Assembly: GCF_000327385.1 (NCBI RefSeq)
Contig: NW_008710050.1
Span: forward strand, 1,312,676 to 1,376,675
Length of the DNA stretch: 64,000 nt
Direction of reading: 5' to 3'
Source: Lottia gigantea
Taxonomy: Eukaryota > Mollusca > Gastropoda > Lottiidae
The notes beneath the pieces were generated by a model. It made no database searches, was not told the origin of the DNA, and saw nothing but the letters and a program-made list of their open reading frames with translations. The stretch's first letter is position 1; each line of letters starts with the position of its first letter. Of the stretch, positions 37,220 through 50,700 are shown piece by piece. The position numbers were made by a program, and so were the translations under genes.

Positions 37220-38010
37220 CGGTGGTGATTCTATATTCTTTTGAACAGCACGGACCTCCGAGTGAGCATCTACATATTTTAGTTAGATTATTTCAAATTT
37301 ACTGCACGAAAAGATATAAAAGTATTTCAAATCGACTAAAAGTTAAGTATCTCCTCGAAATGCAGAACAACAAAATATTTCATTCAAAATCGATGGAAAA
37401 TAAGGGTTGTTTCTTTTTAACGCGGACTTCAGAGAGAGCATTTAGATTCATTTTATGCAAATTTTCATTTATCCTTTTACTCGATTATTTTGAGGAGTTT
37501 GAGACTGGCAATTAAAATTATTAATTGAATCACGTTAAAAAACTTTAAATCAAAAAGAGATTAACGAGGTCCTTGAAATTCAAAAAATACTGAAACTTGT
37601 TCTTTACAGTGCGGACTTCGGAGAGGTAATTTACATATATGTGAAGAACATTCAATTTTTGTTTGGTACTCGATGAAGCTGAAGGGTTTGAATGGACAAT
37701 TAAAAATCTTTAACTAGAATAATAAAATTAACAAGGTCCTCGAAATTCACAATCTCAGATTTTCTTTTGCAACGCGGATTTCAGAGGTGGCATATTCAAT
37801 TATATTACTTTAAAACTTTAAATCAAAAAGAGATAAAGATTGTCACGTAATTAACAAAATGTTTCCTTTGCAATGCGGACTTCAGAGAACACATTTAAGT
37901 ATATGTAAAATACATACGTTATTACCCTTACTTGATTACGGCGAAGATTTTGAATTCGTAATTCTACATCGAAAAGAGATGACTATTATTCCAGAAAATC
38001 ACATGATTTC
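37220..38010. repeat. Degenerate tandem repeat, about five copies of 100-190 bp
   Basis: The motif GCGGACTTCAGAGA, with variants, recurs near 37248, 37420, 37610, 37773 and 37874. In several copies it is preceded by TTCTTT and followed by CATTTA or similar, with GAGGAGTTTGAG-like sequence further on. Copies differ in length and are well diverged. The origin is unknown. Confidence 0.6.
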
Positions 38011-38894
38011 CCTTCAGATACAAATAAAAAAGGGAGAAATTCCTGTCTGTTGACAATCTAAATATATAATTGTCTTGTTATAAGTAACTTCAAGTGTATT
38101 CATGAATGATTCCGAACACCCATTCTAGGTTTAAACAAACTCGGCCACCCTTCAGTTTCTTATAATGATATTCAGCTGATTGGTCTTTGTTCGAATACCG
38201 CGTGTGCATGTCAAGTAGAACTCGAGGGCAGTATTTGATGTGTTTTAACAATGGGTAGTTGGCGAGATTATACTGTTAACCCCAGCATTACTTTATGTTA
38301 ATTCACTCTAAGCTCGTTGGATTAAAATATTGTAACTGTTACTTTCATGTTTTTAAATTTCTTACATGTAAAATAACTTGTTTTTAATTTACTTATATGT
38401 AAAAAGACATGTTTGTAAATTGCAAGTGTGTTTTATTGTTGACAAATTGCAGGTGTTGTGTATTGTTGTCAATTCTATAACTATAGTATATTATTATATT
38501 AAACAAATCTTCACTCCCTTGATGTTACAGAAAAGAAACCGTAATTGAAATTAGTTCTAACGAGGCATTTGACAAGTAACTTTATACAAAGGACAAGGAT
38601 GTTCACAGAACTAGATATAAAAACTGACCCCAGTACAACTTGGTGAACATAGGACAAAAGATAATATACAATAGCAATTAATTGAAATAGATATTCCCTC
38701 CGTACAATAACCTTAGACTACTTGTTTTTAAATTTATATCCGAAATCGAATTGTGCAAATATAACTCTCACGGAGTATCTCACAGCTCAACTACGTTGGT
38801 TGGGTTTTGGGAAGAGCAGAGTTATCAAGTAAATACTCAAACCTATGATCGATTTTGTCCATACTACTATATAATCAAAGTAAAAATTTAGTCA

Positions 38895-39195
38895 TATTTA
38901 CAATGGCAAGCTATTACGAACCGCGCCATTGCCTTGACTACAATAGTCACCTTTTTTGTTAAGAAGTTTGTAAATGAAGCAATTTGACAGGACGCTATCA
39001 ACTACAGCCAATCAGAGCCGTCAACAGTAAGACTGTAAACAATATAACTGCTGGTGTAATCGAAGGCTATGATTAGCTATTTATTTCCTTAAATCCAAGC
39101 TAATCGCTTCATATACATCTTCAGGTATACAAAAAGTTGACTATTGCAGGCAAGGTATTAGACGCAGTTCGTAATAACTTGCTACTGTGAAGATT
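38895..39195. mobile_element. MITE family 1, ~300 bp, ~50-bp inverted repeats
   Basis: The left end TTTACAATGGCAAGCTATTA continues with CGAACCGCGCCATTGCCTTG. The right end, read inverted, is CTTCACAGTAGCAAGTTATT then ACGAACTGCGTCTAATACC. Both arms reach CAATAGTCA. The interior has CAGCCAATCAGAG. Family members lie at 13467, 20440, 47600 (end only) and 49078. Confidence 0.82.
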
Positions 39196-39966
39196 CAATT
39201 TAACAGGCACAGTCGTTTATCTGAGGTTCAAATTGTTCGCGTGTCAGGCAGTCTTACAGCTGACATACTAGGCTGATTCTTACAGTTGTGGTATTAGACA
39301 CCACGCACTGGTTGAGTTTAAACAATTCAAAAATGCAGAAAAAGGAGTGTGTTGCGGTGTGTTTGAGTTGATGACATAACATTGTCAAATACTGTCATAA
39401 TCCATTTTATCCTTTTAATCCTGTTTACAAAATCTAAGTTGATGATTCTTAGTTCTCAGTCCTTAGCCAGTTGAAGTGAATGTGAAATACATTGAGTTAT
39501 ACGTTTTTTTCTCTGCCTGGAGTAAAAACCAGACAGGTTACTCATGCATTGTGCAATGAAGAAATTTTGCCTCCACAGAACAAACTTAATACACACAGTT
39601 GTCCTGCATTCAGTATTTATTAAGCCTATACAAGAATAATTTAAGACAATAAGGACATCTGGTCGTTTTTATACCTGGTGTGTTGACAAAACAAGGTGAC
39701 TATGGTCTTACAAGAAAGAGAATAAATAAGGAGAAAAATGTAAGATTTAACCTCGAGAAATACCGTTTTTGAAAAGAAAAGTTATATTTGGCAATAATGA
39801 TCACGACATGAAAATATTGACAGTTTGGGTGTTTAATAAAGTTATGATGTCTTATATTCTATACTCAAATATACAAATTCCTTTATTTATATTCAAGCGC
39901 CAATTTACCAGGTTATATTTTATAATAGTTATATCATAGTCGGAATGTTTGATATTTTTAAACCAG

Positions 39967-40245
39967 CAGTGGCGACACCAGTGATACAGGGGGCCCCTCT
40001 ATAAAAGTGATTTGCACCCCAATTGTACCCCACTCTATTTTTAACAAATCTAAAAAACTGACTTTTATACGTTTTTGCCCCAAAATATGTAACACAATGC
40101 ACCAAATCAATTAATTTTTTCTAAAATTTTCTTGGGACTAGTCCACCTCCGCAGAGTAACCAAATTTTGAAAACCCCCATTGAGTCAGTCTGTCCCCTAT
40201 TTGTACCTCCAGTCTCGGGAGGCTGCTGCCACCACTGTACACCAT
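39967..40245 (+). repeat. Dispersed repeat with CAGTGGCG-type ends
   Basis: Begins CAGTGGCGACACCAGTGAT and ends GCTGCCACCACTG. It shares its TTTTATACGTTTTTGCCCC core with 21746-21965 and, inverted, with 45963-46245. hAT-like ends are suggested, but I see no 8-bp target duplication. Confidence 0.6.
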
Positions 40246-41479
40246 CTCTAATAGCGTTATGGACAGAACAGTCATCAGTCATACTAGTGATATTCACTTT
40301 TCCCACTGAAAACCAAAATTATTTTCGGATCTTTTTTTTTAATTTTTCATTGATGCAAATTGCATCTACTGTTTTGACTTCACAAATATTTGTTACTGGC
40401 ATTTACACATCTGTTAAACTACTATTGACGTCTCTAATTTCTCACAATTTTGACTGTGTATACTATCCGGATCTACCGTTAGTGCTTCATTTGCAAATCT
40501 GATATTCTACTTTTTTCCTTTGCAAATTTGCCCAATTAATATTTTATCTTTAATGATAGTATTGACATCACGTCTAGTTCTAATGAAACAACCGACAGAA
40601 TATGTTACCTGTGTCAAACCATGCACGATTAACATCCTTCCGCCCTCTTAGTAAACTTCAAAATTCTTTTCTTTTTGAAAAAAAGGGTAGAAATATTGAC
40701 CAAAGAATCTGTGTGTATACTCACGATTATTGTAATGGTTGTTTGAATAATTTCAATCGGACAATAGCTGGCGGCTTTTATTGTGCCTCAGGCTCCAAAT
40801 ACACATTTTATCATTTGTACGAGAAACACTATTTGTAATACTAGGCGTGAACTTTGGGTGACTTTCTAATACTTTCCTACTGTTTGAAATACTTAAAACG
40901 TGAATTTCAGTTTGATTGAATTGAAATTTTCAAGGCATAGAGTCCACTTTTCATGTTTTAAACTTCGTCAAATCTGGACATCGTTAAATATATTTCACAA
41001 TTTTTGGATCTTCAAATTGGAATTAGCCACCCCATTTCCTGTCCTTCACACCACTATTTTAAACAGTTTAAAAATTCAAGCAATTCAAAAAAGTGGATTT
41101 AAGTATACATTATTTCAGTAGAAAACGCCTCTAATCGTATTTGTTAATACCATTGATGCTGTTGCAAATGTCCTAAAATTGTATCGCTGTAAAATTTAAC
41201 ATTAATAGTCTGAAACAAAATGATAATCAGACTACCTTAAAGGGATCGTATCATATTCCAAACTGCCAATCATCAGAAACACCATTGGTCATGGGATATG
41301 AGATATAGTCGAATCGAATCTTCAGGACTAATGGTGTATTTTATATATAGATGTAAAATAGATTAGTTTGATTGAATTAGATTTGACTCTGACTCCAGAT
41401 TATTTTTTCGGTTTGTCTGCAAAATTTTGATTTTCTCTTTGCTTTATTCCTGTTGTCATTTTATTGTCATCTCTTTCAG

Positions 41480-41726
41480 AAAACTTAAGGAGGTATGAGG
41501 ACGTCTTTCAAGACGGTGACACTAGCCCTTGTGCTGGTGCTCGCTGTGGCAGTGAATAGTGAAGATACTGGTGAAGGATGGATTCGATCTATCATAGATA
41601 GTTTTTACGGTACGGTTGGTGATGATACTCGTGAGACTCCGCAGCCCAAATCACTGGGAGCCCAACACGGTCACGTTGATACTTCTACGAATGGCGTGGC
41701 GTTGATTTCACATGGTTTCCCCATTG
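41480..41726 (+). CDS. VWA-EGF gene: start and signal-peptide exon
   Basis: The acceptor is CTCTTTCAG and the ATG is at 41495, preceded by AAGGAGGT. The first ~22 residues (KTVTLALVLVLAVAVNS core) form a signal peptide, with cleavage probably just before EDTGEG. A polar linker of about 55 residues follows, rich in Thr, Gly and His. The exon ends in phase 1 at the donor GTGAGT (41727). Confidence 0.85.
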
Positions 41727-44700
41727 GTGAGTATACTATATACCAATTAGTATTGTTAGTGTGGGACTTAAAGGGACAGACTCATCATTCAATTGAGAAA
41801 TCGTACCTAAGAAACGGGGATTTCTTAAGCTAAGCCAATCTTAGCACTGTCGAACTTTGAGCCTTAAAATCCACGTGTGTCCCGAATTATCCGCCGCGTT
41901 TGAAAGTACAAATGACAAAAAGAGAATGTAAAGTTATTAAATGTAGTAAATATCGCTCAGTTATTGTTTAGGCTCGAGCAATACAATAAAAAGGATGAAA
42001 CTGAGACAATATAGATTTTAGAAGGCCATTTGTTTATTTCAAAATTCCAAGCCTCGATCACAGAAAGGGGCTTGGATAAACATGCCAATCCTCTGATTTC
42101 CTAACCTTCTAGTTTATACTTCTGAATAGCTCCCCGCTAAGGGGTCAGACTTGTGGAAAATATAACAATTCATATCAATATTTCAGTTACCATGTGTCCC
42201 ATCAACGTCATCTTCATCCTAGACGGTTCAGACAGCGTATCACCACAAGGCTTCGATCTCGCAAGGATTTATCTTAAATCCGCAATTCGAAGAGTCACTA
42301 CCATGTACACGGAGGCCGATATCGGAGTTATATTGTTCAGTAATGGTATATCAAGACAGATTCAACTGGTGGAACGATCTCGTTTACAGCTCGATGCCGT
42401 GTACGATCAAATCGACTCTTGGGTTCAACCCAGACAGGAAACAGACCTTCACCTGGCTCTTCAGACAGCTCAGACCACTTTAAGAAACTACCGTGCCAAT
42501 GAAGGAAAGGTGGTTGTCCTCATCTCAGATGGTTGTCCCAATAATGTAACACAATCAACTAATGCAGCAAGAGAAGCGTGGGAGAATGGGGTCTATATTA
42601 TGAGTATTGCTATAGAAAAAGCCCAGATTGATATGTTAAAGAAACTTTCGGTTAGAATTCAGGACATTCGAACTCCCATCGACTGGAAATATACCGTTGC
42701 TTGTCCACGTAAGTATTCTGTATTTTTTTTTGAAGAGTAATATGCCGTTTCGTGTTTTATCTTCAGGTTACTCTACTTGTCATTCGTGATCTGACGAGAT
42801 TCTTCTTTAAATCGGGTTCTGAGAAATTCAAGTTGTCATAATTTTTTGTAATCAGTCAGAAACAGGATTAAAGGTGGTTAGATAATTCAAGTCACTATTT
42901 AACACTTTATCTGTTTTATTGAACCAGTCAGAGTATTTAATTGACACTCGCCTTGTATTATATAATCATCCGTGACTGTTTACTACAACGTTTCCTATTT
43001 TATTTGCATATTTTCTTGATTATTTGTAATTTTGTTTTGTAGCTTCCACATTGCCCGATCTACCATCTGGTCTAGACTGTGCTGATGTCGTCATCGTTAT
43101 GGATGGTTCAGACTCGGCTGCTAAACACGGAAGTGTCATTAAACAATACCTTGCCAACCTAGCTAGACGATATTCAACTGTTCAGAATAAACTAGGTCTG
43201 GTGGTATATGGAACTGACGTGGACTTCTCTATATCACTAACATCCAATAAGCTGGCCATGTCTACCAGAATCTTATCTAATGAGCTTTCGTTCCCTTCAT
43301 CTGGAACTGGTACTTCAAAAGGTAATCTTAGTAGTTTACTATCACTTTGTCTGAGCACAGCTGTGAGGAATTCTCGTACAAACAGAAGTTAGGATGTCAG
43401 ATATCATTTCATGGTCCGGTCTCATCCAAACGTTATTCCAGTTAAGCTTACGAGTTGTAACGGTGTAAATAACCAGGGGCCCTATTCTTATAAACTTAAT
43501 TTAATGTGTTCCAATCTTCCTTGAAACGCTTTTAAAAACCTCATTATTTCATTTTCCTTTCAGGAATCCAAAGAGCTTTACAGTTATTACAATCTTCGTC
43601 TGGACAGAAAGCTATAATCGTCATCACAGATGGGCCCCCAATGGATATAACTTCTGTATCTCAACAAATTCAACAAGCCATCCGTGACAATATACGAGTT
43701 GTAGTTGTAGGCGTCGGTAATCATGTTAGATATTCTAACCTGGTAAAACAAGCCGGAGATATCGAATCTAATGTTATCACAGTTCACTCTTTCCTTGATC
43801 TATATTCCGTCAACTATACAGATAAAGTTTGTGGAAACTCACGTAAGTTTTGCCAAGGTTTTAAACGGTTTGGTTTTAAGGGTTCGGTCTAAAAAAAAGT
43901 CCCCTACAAATTTGGAATATTAGGAGATGATATTTGTCGTTGCCCGTGTCCATAGATCCCCCATTCAACTTTTCTTGTGAGCTTAATACAGGCTAGAGTT
44001 TTTATTTTATTTGAATCATATTTTGAGCGAAAATTAAGATTTATGAAATTTTGGATGAGTTCGAATTTGATGATATTTCTCGTTAAAGGGATTTCGAGTC
44101 ATTACCTTGATTTAGCTACAATTTATCAAAGGTTTTGGAAACGTCAGTCCACTGTTTATGTACCACCACTAAAGCTAACCCTGAAACGATATTAAGGATA
44201 GAAATCATATTGATAACTGGAACACAAATTTATGGCATACTATATTACTTATATCAGATCTTTGACACTTTTGTATTTTTATCCCCGACGTAGATATTAA
44301 TTTTAATGTATGTTATTTATATATATATTTATTTGTCTATGTTTAAAGTAATGGTTTATTTTCTATTCTATGTTTAAAGTAATGGTTTATTTTCTATTCT
44401 ATGTTTAAAGTAATGGTTTATTTTCTATTCTATGTTTAAAGTAATGGTTTATTTTCTATTCTATGTTTAAAGTAATGGTTTATTTTCTATTCTATGTTTA
44501 TGTTGTTAAATTGATGTCTTTGGCTGTACAAGAATAAAGTTCTGTTCTGTACTTTGGGTTTTATTGTGCACAAAGTTGTCATAATCTTGTTATAATCTTG
44601 TTTAACTTTCAGCTGTCTCCTGTTCTATACGATGTGTAAATGGTATCACATTAGGAACTGGAAGCAACTGTAATTGCCAATGTAGTCGCGGATATACAGG

Positions 44701-47700
44701 TGTCAGATGTGATATTGAAGGTAAGTAAACCATCTTCTTGTGAATAAGGGCCGTATGCAGCGCTCTTACCTTGACTAAAGTTGAACTTCGGCTAAAGTCT
44801 AATTTTACAAAGTTAGGATTAAGGCTTTCATTTTCTACATTTGATAGTCAAATTTAAGCACGACTTTCGTAAAGATCGACTCGTGCTTACCTAAAGTTCG
44901 ACTTAAGTCTAACTTTAGTCAAAGTTCAGGTAAAGTACGAGCGCTGCATATGGCCCTAAGGATTACTGACTGTACTGATAATCAATGAAAAAACGAAAAC
45001 AAACTTTACAATAAACCCATATATGACTATACACTTTGGATCAAGTCTAAATTTGTGCGATTATTTTAATAGCAGATAATCCTAATCAGGGAAAGGTAAT
45101 CCTAATCAGGGGCAGACAATCCTAGTCAAGTGCCTATCCAGATTAGGGGCATATAATCGTAATCAGGGACACATTATAGTAATCATAGGGAAATCAATTT
45201 GATCCTAGTAATAGAACTTGTTCACGTCTCGCTTTCGAAACATTGAACGCGCATCTAAAGGTATCAATAATTAGATTTATCAATTCCAAATATTATAAAT
45301 TTGGAGTTAGTGGGATTGGAGACAGGCTTAAATACGTCAAGTTGACGATTTTACTGTAATGATTCATTTCAGAGAGAATCTGTGAGGTTTGTGAAAATGG
45401 TGGAAATTTAATGAACACGAATAGCCAAGGTGACTGTAGATGTTCCTGTCCACCAGGTTTCAGCGGCAGTCGATGCGAACAGAGTAGGTTCAACTTGAGT
45501 GGTTTATTCCAATTGTGTGTGTCCTAGAAATATCTTTTGAAAATTAGAAGTTGAAAATGTCTAGTAGCAGTAGTGGTTTTTGGAATTTGATATTTCTCTT
45601 ATTTAAAAAAAGAAAAAAAATCATTGAAGAACTAACGATTCAAAACTCAAAACGAGACCAAAAATCTTAAACAACATATTGGCGAAATATTGGTAGCAGC
45701 AAATGAACTTTTTATGAAGAAGAATATTAATTATGAATGAAGTATTTTTGTACATTTGATCATAGTATTTTATTGTTATTAACTACATGGTACAGAAAAA
45801 CAGAACATTAATTCATTTCATTTAAATTGCAGATCTATGCGATAGTATGTATGGTAGCTGTCAAGGAACAGTAACACCCGTAGTCGGAGGTTGTAGATGT
45901 AACTGTAATCCAGGATTCACCGGACAATACTGTCGAGGTAATTTATTGAACATGAGTTAAGGTCCTATGCGGATAAATGGCGGTGCCAGCCTTCCGAGAC
46001 AGGGGGGTACACATAGGGGGCAGACCGACTCGATGGGGGGACAACTGCCGAGGCTGAATCTCTGTGGACACGTCAAATTCACAAGCGTCTGAAAGGATTC
46101 CATTAAGAAAATATAAAAAAAAATTGATTGGTGAATTCTGACATATATTTTGGGGCAAAAAGGTATAAAAATCATTCTTCTAAATTTGTTTAAAAAACAG
46201 TGGTGTGCAATAAGGGGTAACTCTACTGGCGCCATCACTGGTGCAGAAACTATATACTTAGTCCGTCATGCAGTACCTGTATTCCCACCTTGTAATACAG
46301 GTGTTTTCAACCTTTTCCTTCTATAACCACTTACAGGATTCTTGATCCATTTCATTATACCCCAACGTTCAGTAATTGTGATTTTCTCTTAGGTTTCTTT
46401 CGCAATCCTTTTCATGTCGGAGAATATAGCTGAATAAAACAAGTTAAATTATTATTGCCCAAAAGTATAATGTTATTATAGATGACAAAGCGCCGCATTA
46501 CCCCCGAAAGATTTCAAAATTGCTCTTGTTCATACAACGCTTCGAACACCTTTTCTTCATCTCTTCATTCATTTAATCCGCGAATAGACGAGTTACGGTG
46601 CTCTATGCGGCACACGGTGCGGTATAACCGATACAGAAGACAATATAAGAAATGAATACACTAGGTGCGAGCACGATTCGTTTCTATTATTTTCTACCGT
46701 ATTGATAATCCCGCACCGTACATCGTACCGGACATCGGACATCGTACCGGACACCGAACACCGTCTATTCCCACCTTTAGTCTGATCTTATCCCAGATTT
46801 GTAAGTTATATGATTTTGACTTATATCCCTTGTAATTTATTACAGATGTGCTCTGTGGATCTGAATATTGTGCTGCTTCTAATCGAGGTTTGCCAACCTT
46901 TGATTTAGTTGCCGGACGGTGTGGTTGTACTTGTGTTGCAGGATATACTGGTCCAAAGTGCGAATTGACAGGTAAGTGTTCCTTTTGGTTATTCCAAGAT
47001 TTGTTAAAGTTTTTGATATTTCATATTTTGATCCAACATTGATAAATTAAAAAAACGAAGACAGACTAAAGAGAGAGACTGCGACGGAGAATGGTTTACG
47101 TCCGAGGAGGGGGTGGGGCGAGATATCTCTAACCTAGTTATGAGATTTTTGCCCGAAAAACATGCTTTCGGGGCCGCTCTGCCACCACCCTTTGGCTCCG
47201 CCACTGCAGAGAGAGTTTATCTAAAAGGATAGCATAATAAATTCTCAAGGATTTGAAATTTTTCTAAAGTTTACATGTCTTACAAAGGTTTCCATTTGTT
47301 TCCTGTGGATTGCATTGTTTACCGTTTACTTCTAGATTGTACGTATAACAATCCGTGTATGAATGGTGGTAGTGCAAGGCGAGCTGGCTCGTCATGTTAC
47401 TGTAGTTGCCAAGCTGGCTGGACAGGAAGTACATGTGAAACTCGAGGTAAAGAACAGGGGCCTAATTCTCCAGAACTTAACTTCTGATTTTAAGAAATAC
47501 AGTAATCTGATTGGATAAAAAAACAAAATTTAAAATCAATTTTAGTCATTGACCAATCATATTTAAGGTTTTCATGAATAAACTTTGAAAAGTATAAAAT
47601 CATCTTCACAGTGACAAGCTATTACAAGATACGTCGAATACCACGGCGTTCTTTTCAGAGAGTCCACACAGCTGTTTTTGCATGTCATAACGTCATTCGG

Positions 47701-50700
47701 CCTATCCAAAATGGAAGAGCGAACATGATGGAAAATCATCCAGTCGCTATGCAAGTTAATAAACTCTTGATACTTGAACATACATGTTCCAGTTTCTTTC
47801 CACGTTTACCGTGTTTCATTTCACTGTGATGTTTCTATTTATAGAGGTAATTTGCCAGCCTTGTCTGAATGGTGGTTTTTTAAGCTCGCCTAGTAGATGT
47901 TTATGTACCTGTAGAGATGGTTACAGTGGACCACAGTGTGAAACCGGTAAGTGTGGTGATAATATTCTTCTGATTTACAGTTATACCAAGGGTGGGGCTT
48001 GTGAACATGTTGGGAGCAATGAGCTAGCAAAGTCCGAACTTTGAAACGTCGACACTTTCAAAGTGTCTTTTTTCTAATTTTACATTTGAAATCCACACAA
48101 ATCCCCCTGTGCCTCATTTAAACTTGGATTGCACTACGATCTGGGACTCAATTTGTGTTAAATTAGTGGAACCTGTACTTTGAAGACTTGACATTGTAAA
48201 AATGTGTTTAACAGTGGCGTATCAACGAGGGAGGGAGAGGGATGGCCCTTGCTCGGCCCTCAATTAATGTTTCCCAGAAACGCCACTGGTGTTTAACCAT
48301 GTGATTTTGGTATTTTGTATAGATGAATGTAGAAACATACAATCCACCTGTCGAAATGGACAGATACAAAGATTACGAGGAGGTTGTTTATGTCGATGTA
48401 ATTCTGGTTTGACTGGACCATCTTGTGATAGTAAGCATGTTATTACTTATTTCTGTGATATATAACCACAGAGAAAATAGGATGTTTTGACTTTAGATTT
48501 CCAAGAAATGGAATTTTACGTCTGACTTCTTAATGGAATTAATTATTAACCTAGAAATACTCCATTTAATATCTATATCTGTTAATTGTTAATTGGTCGT
48601 TATTTTACAACCCGTGTGTAAACTTACTTATTAATGTTCCATCGATATATCCATTATATTTTAAATGGAACATATTCTTTAGGTTGTGCCGTTAATAACT
48701 GTCAAAATGGTGGACAACCCTATGTTCTAAATGGAGCATGTACTTGTCGATGTTTCGGTAACTGGGCTGGTGATTTGTGCAGCAGGTCAACGAGTAAGTT
48801 TTGTTTGTTCTCTGTCGGTCATCGTTGGCTCTCAATGGATTACGAGTCAGTATAAGGCTGAAATTCATTTCCTAAATTTAATTGATCGAGGATATAACCC
48901 TTATTATCAAAATTTTATCTGATTGGATAATATTACTAAGATTAAAATCCGTTTGAGTGATTAACCAATCATATAACCCGAGCTCTTCAATCAGTTTTGA
49001 ATGAAAACATTGTTAAAACACCGGGGCATGCTGTATATAATGAATATCAACAATCACAACTTCAACTAACGGACAGTACATAATGTCAAGCTATTACGAA
49101 CTTCGTCTTATTCCTTGACTACAACAGTCACCTTTCTTGTGTATAGAAGTTTGTAAATAAAGCGATTTGATTGGATTGTACGCTAGCACATATAGCCAAT
49201 CAGAGGCCTCGACAGAAAATCTGTGAATACAAAGCCATAAGAGCTCCGATTGGCTGTATTGGCTGGCGTACAATCCAATCAAACCGCCGCTTTCAATGAT
49301 ACAAGAAGAGTCTATGAATAAGTATGAGGTTCTTAATAGCTTAACATTATGAAGTGTCATCAGGCTCGCCACTTTCCGCAATGTTGTGATGTTCGCTTGT
49401 ATCATTGATAATCTGACATTATTTAATCTAATATTTGTCAATTTTAGACCCATGTCTTAATGTCAATTGTAATGGAGGCACGCCGATAGTCAGAGGTGAC
49501 GTGTGTTCCTGTCAATGTCCAGGTGGCTTTACTGGTGAAGCATGCAATGGTAAGTGACCCAAATATATATTTATTCAGAATGTCAGGTAGAGTTACATAG
49601 TATCTGAGCACAAGTTTACTGTGGGAAAATACAAAACAAAAGTAGTGATGATTCGAACCACAAAATGCAACTCAAAATCAAAAACAAAATAAAGCCGAAA
49701 CACTGGAAGCAGATAATGGATACATGACACAAGTATTTCCAAACTATTTCTCATTCAACACAAATATCTTAGCTAAATACGCAACAGTTTCTTTTGTTTT
49801 TGCTGATGATTGCACAAACTGCAAACGCCAGTGGCTTGAAACGAAAAGATGTAGCCTTATATCCTAATAATTATTTTTTATATTTTTGTTTAGTTCCACT
49901 GTGTAAAAATTTCGAGACTTGTAACTCACAAGGTATAGCATATTTCAACACCACGACCCAGGCCTGCGCCTGTAACTGTAACTCAGATTTCCTACCACCA
50001 TTCTGTTCTCAAAGAGGTATGTAGACACCCATAGGCATAGACGTAGGAAATATAATTTAAGGGCAGTGGTTCCCAACCCTTTTCACTCTCACACCCCTGG
50101 GGCAATAATTTTAACCCCTCACACCCCAAAACATTGGACATTCATAACATTGCGAATTTTTAGTTTTTCATTCAAGCTATTCGTGCGATTGCAATAAGAC
50201 TCTCATGTGGAAAAGGCTGTTCTGTTTTCCCTATACACCAAAAGTTCAAATCTTGGAACGGTTGTCGACAAAGCGATATACATGTCATCCACCGCATCGT
50301 GTCTAATTCTAGCTTTAGTTTAGATGACCATGTGTCGAGAATCATGGCTTCTCTCATCCAGCCCCTCTTTGGCTAATTAGAGCATCCTCGCCATAGACAG
50401 GTATAGTCTGGGCGTCACTGAATGCCGAGAATGCCTACTCTCAGATGTATGTCGTTATGATCATTATATTACGTTTTTTGTATCGTTGTAGATTGCTCTG
50501 TATTAAACTGTGGTGCTGGCCGAGGTGTACCGGTCAACGGTCGATGTCAATGTCAATGTCCAGCTGGATTCACAGGCGACAGATGTTCTACACCAAGTAA
50601 GATAACAGTTACATTCGATAATCCTCGGCAGTTTCCGTACGGCTGAATTTGTCTCAGTTATGAATTGTAGATTGCGTTGCGTCTTCAAGGGCGAGACTCT

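Larger units (their letters stand above)
31024..41479 (+). other. Inferred first intron (~10.5 kb) of the VWA-EGF gene
   Basis: AT-rich with no recognisable coding exon. It contains MITE family 1 at 38895-39195, a pogo-like end at 36996-37052, degenerate tandem repeats at 37220-38010, and a dispersed repeat at 39967-40245. Short open frames here have no domain or splice support. Confidence 0.45.

Noticed and set aside
36367-38053. Several 60-100 codon frames in the long first intron
   Set aside because: AT-rich, no recognisable domain and no consistent splice phases; some fall in the degenerate repeat.
49094-49453. 119-codon minus-strand frame
   Set aside because: Lies mostly within MITE family 1 and has no domain.
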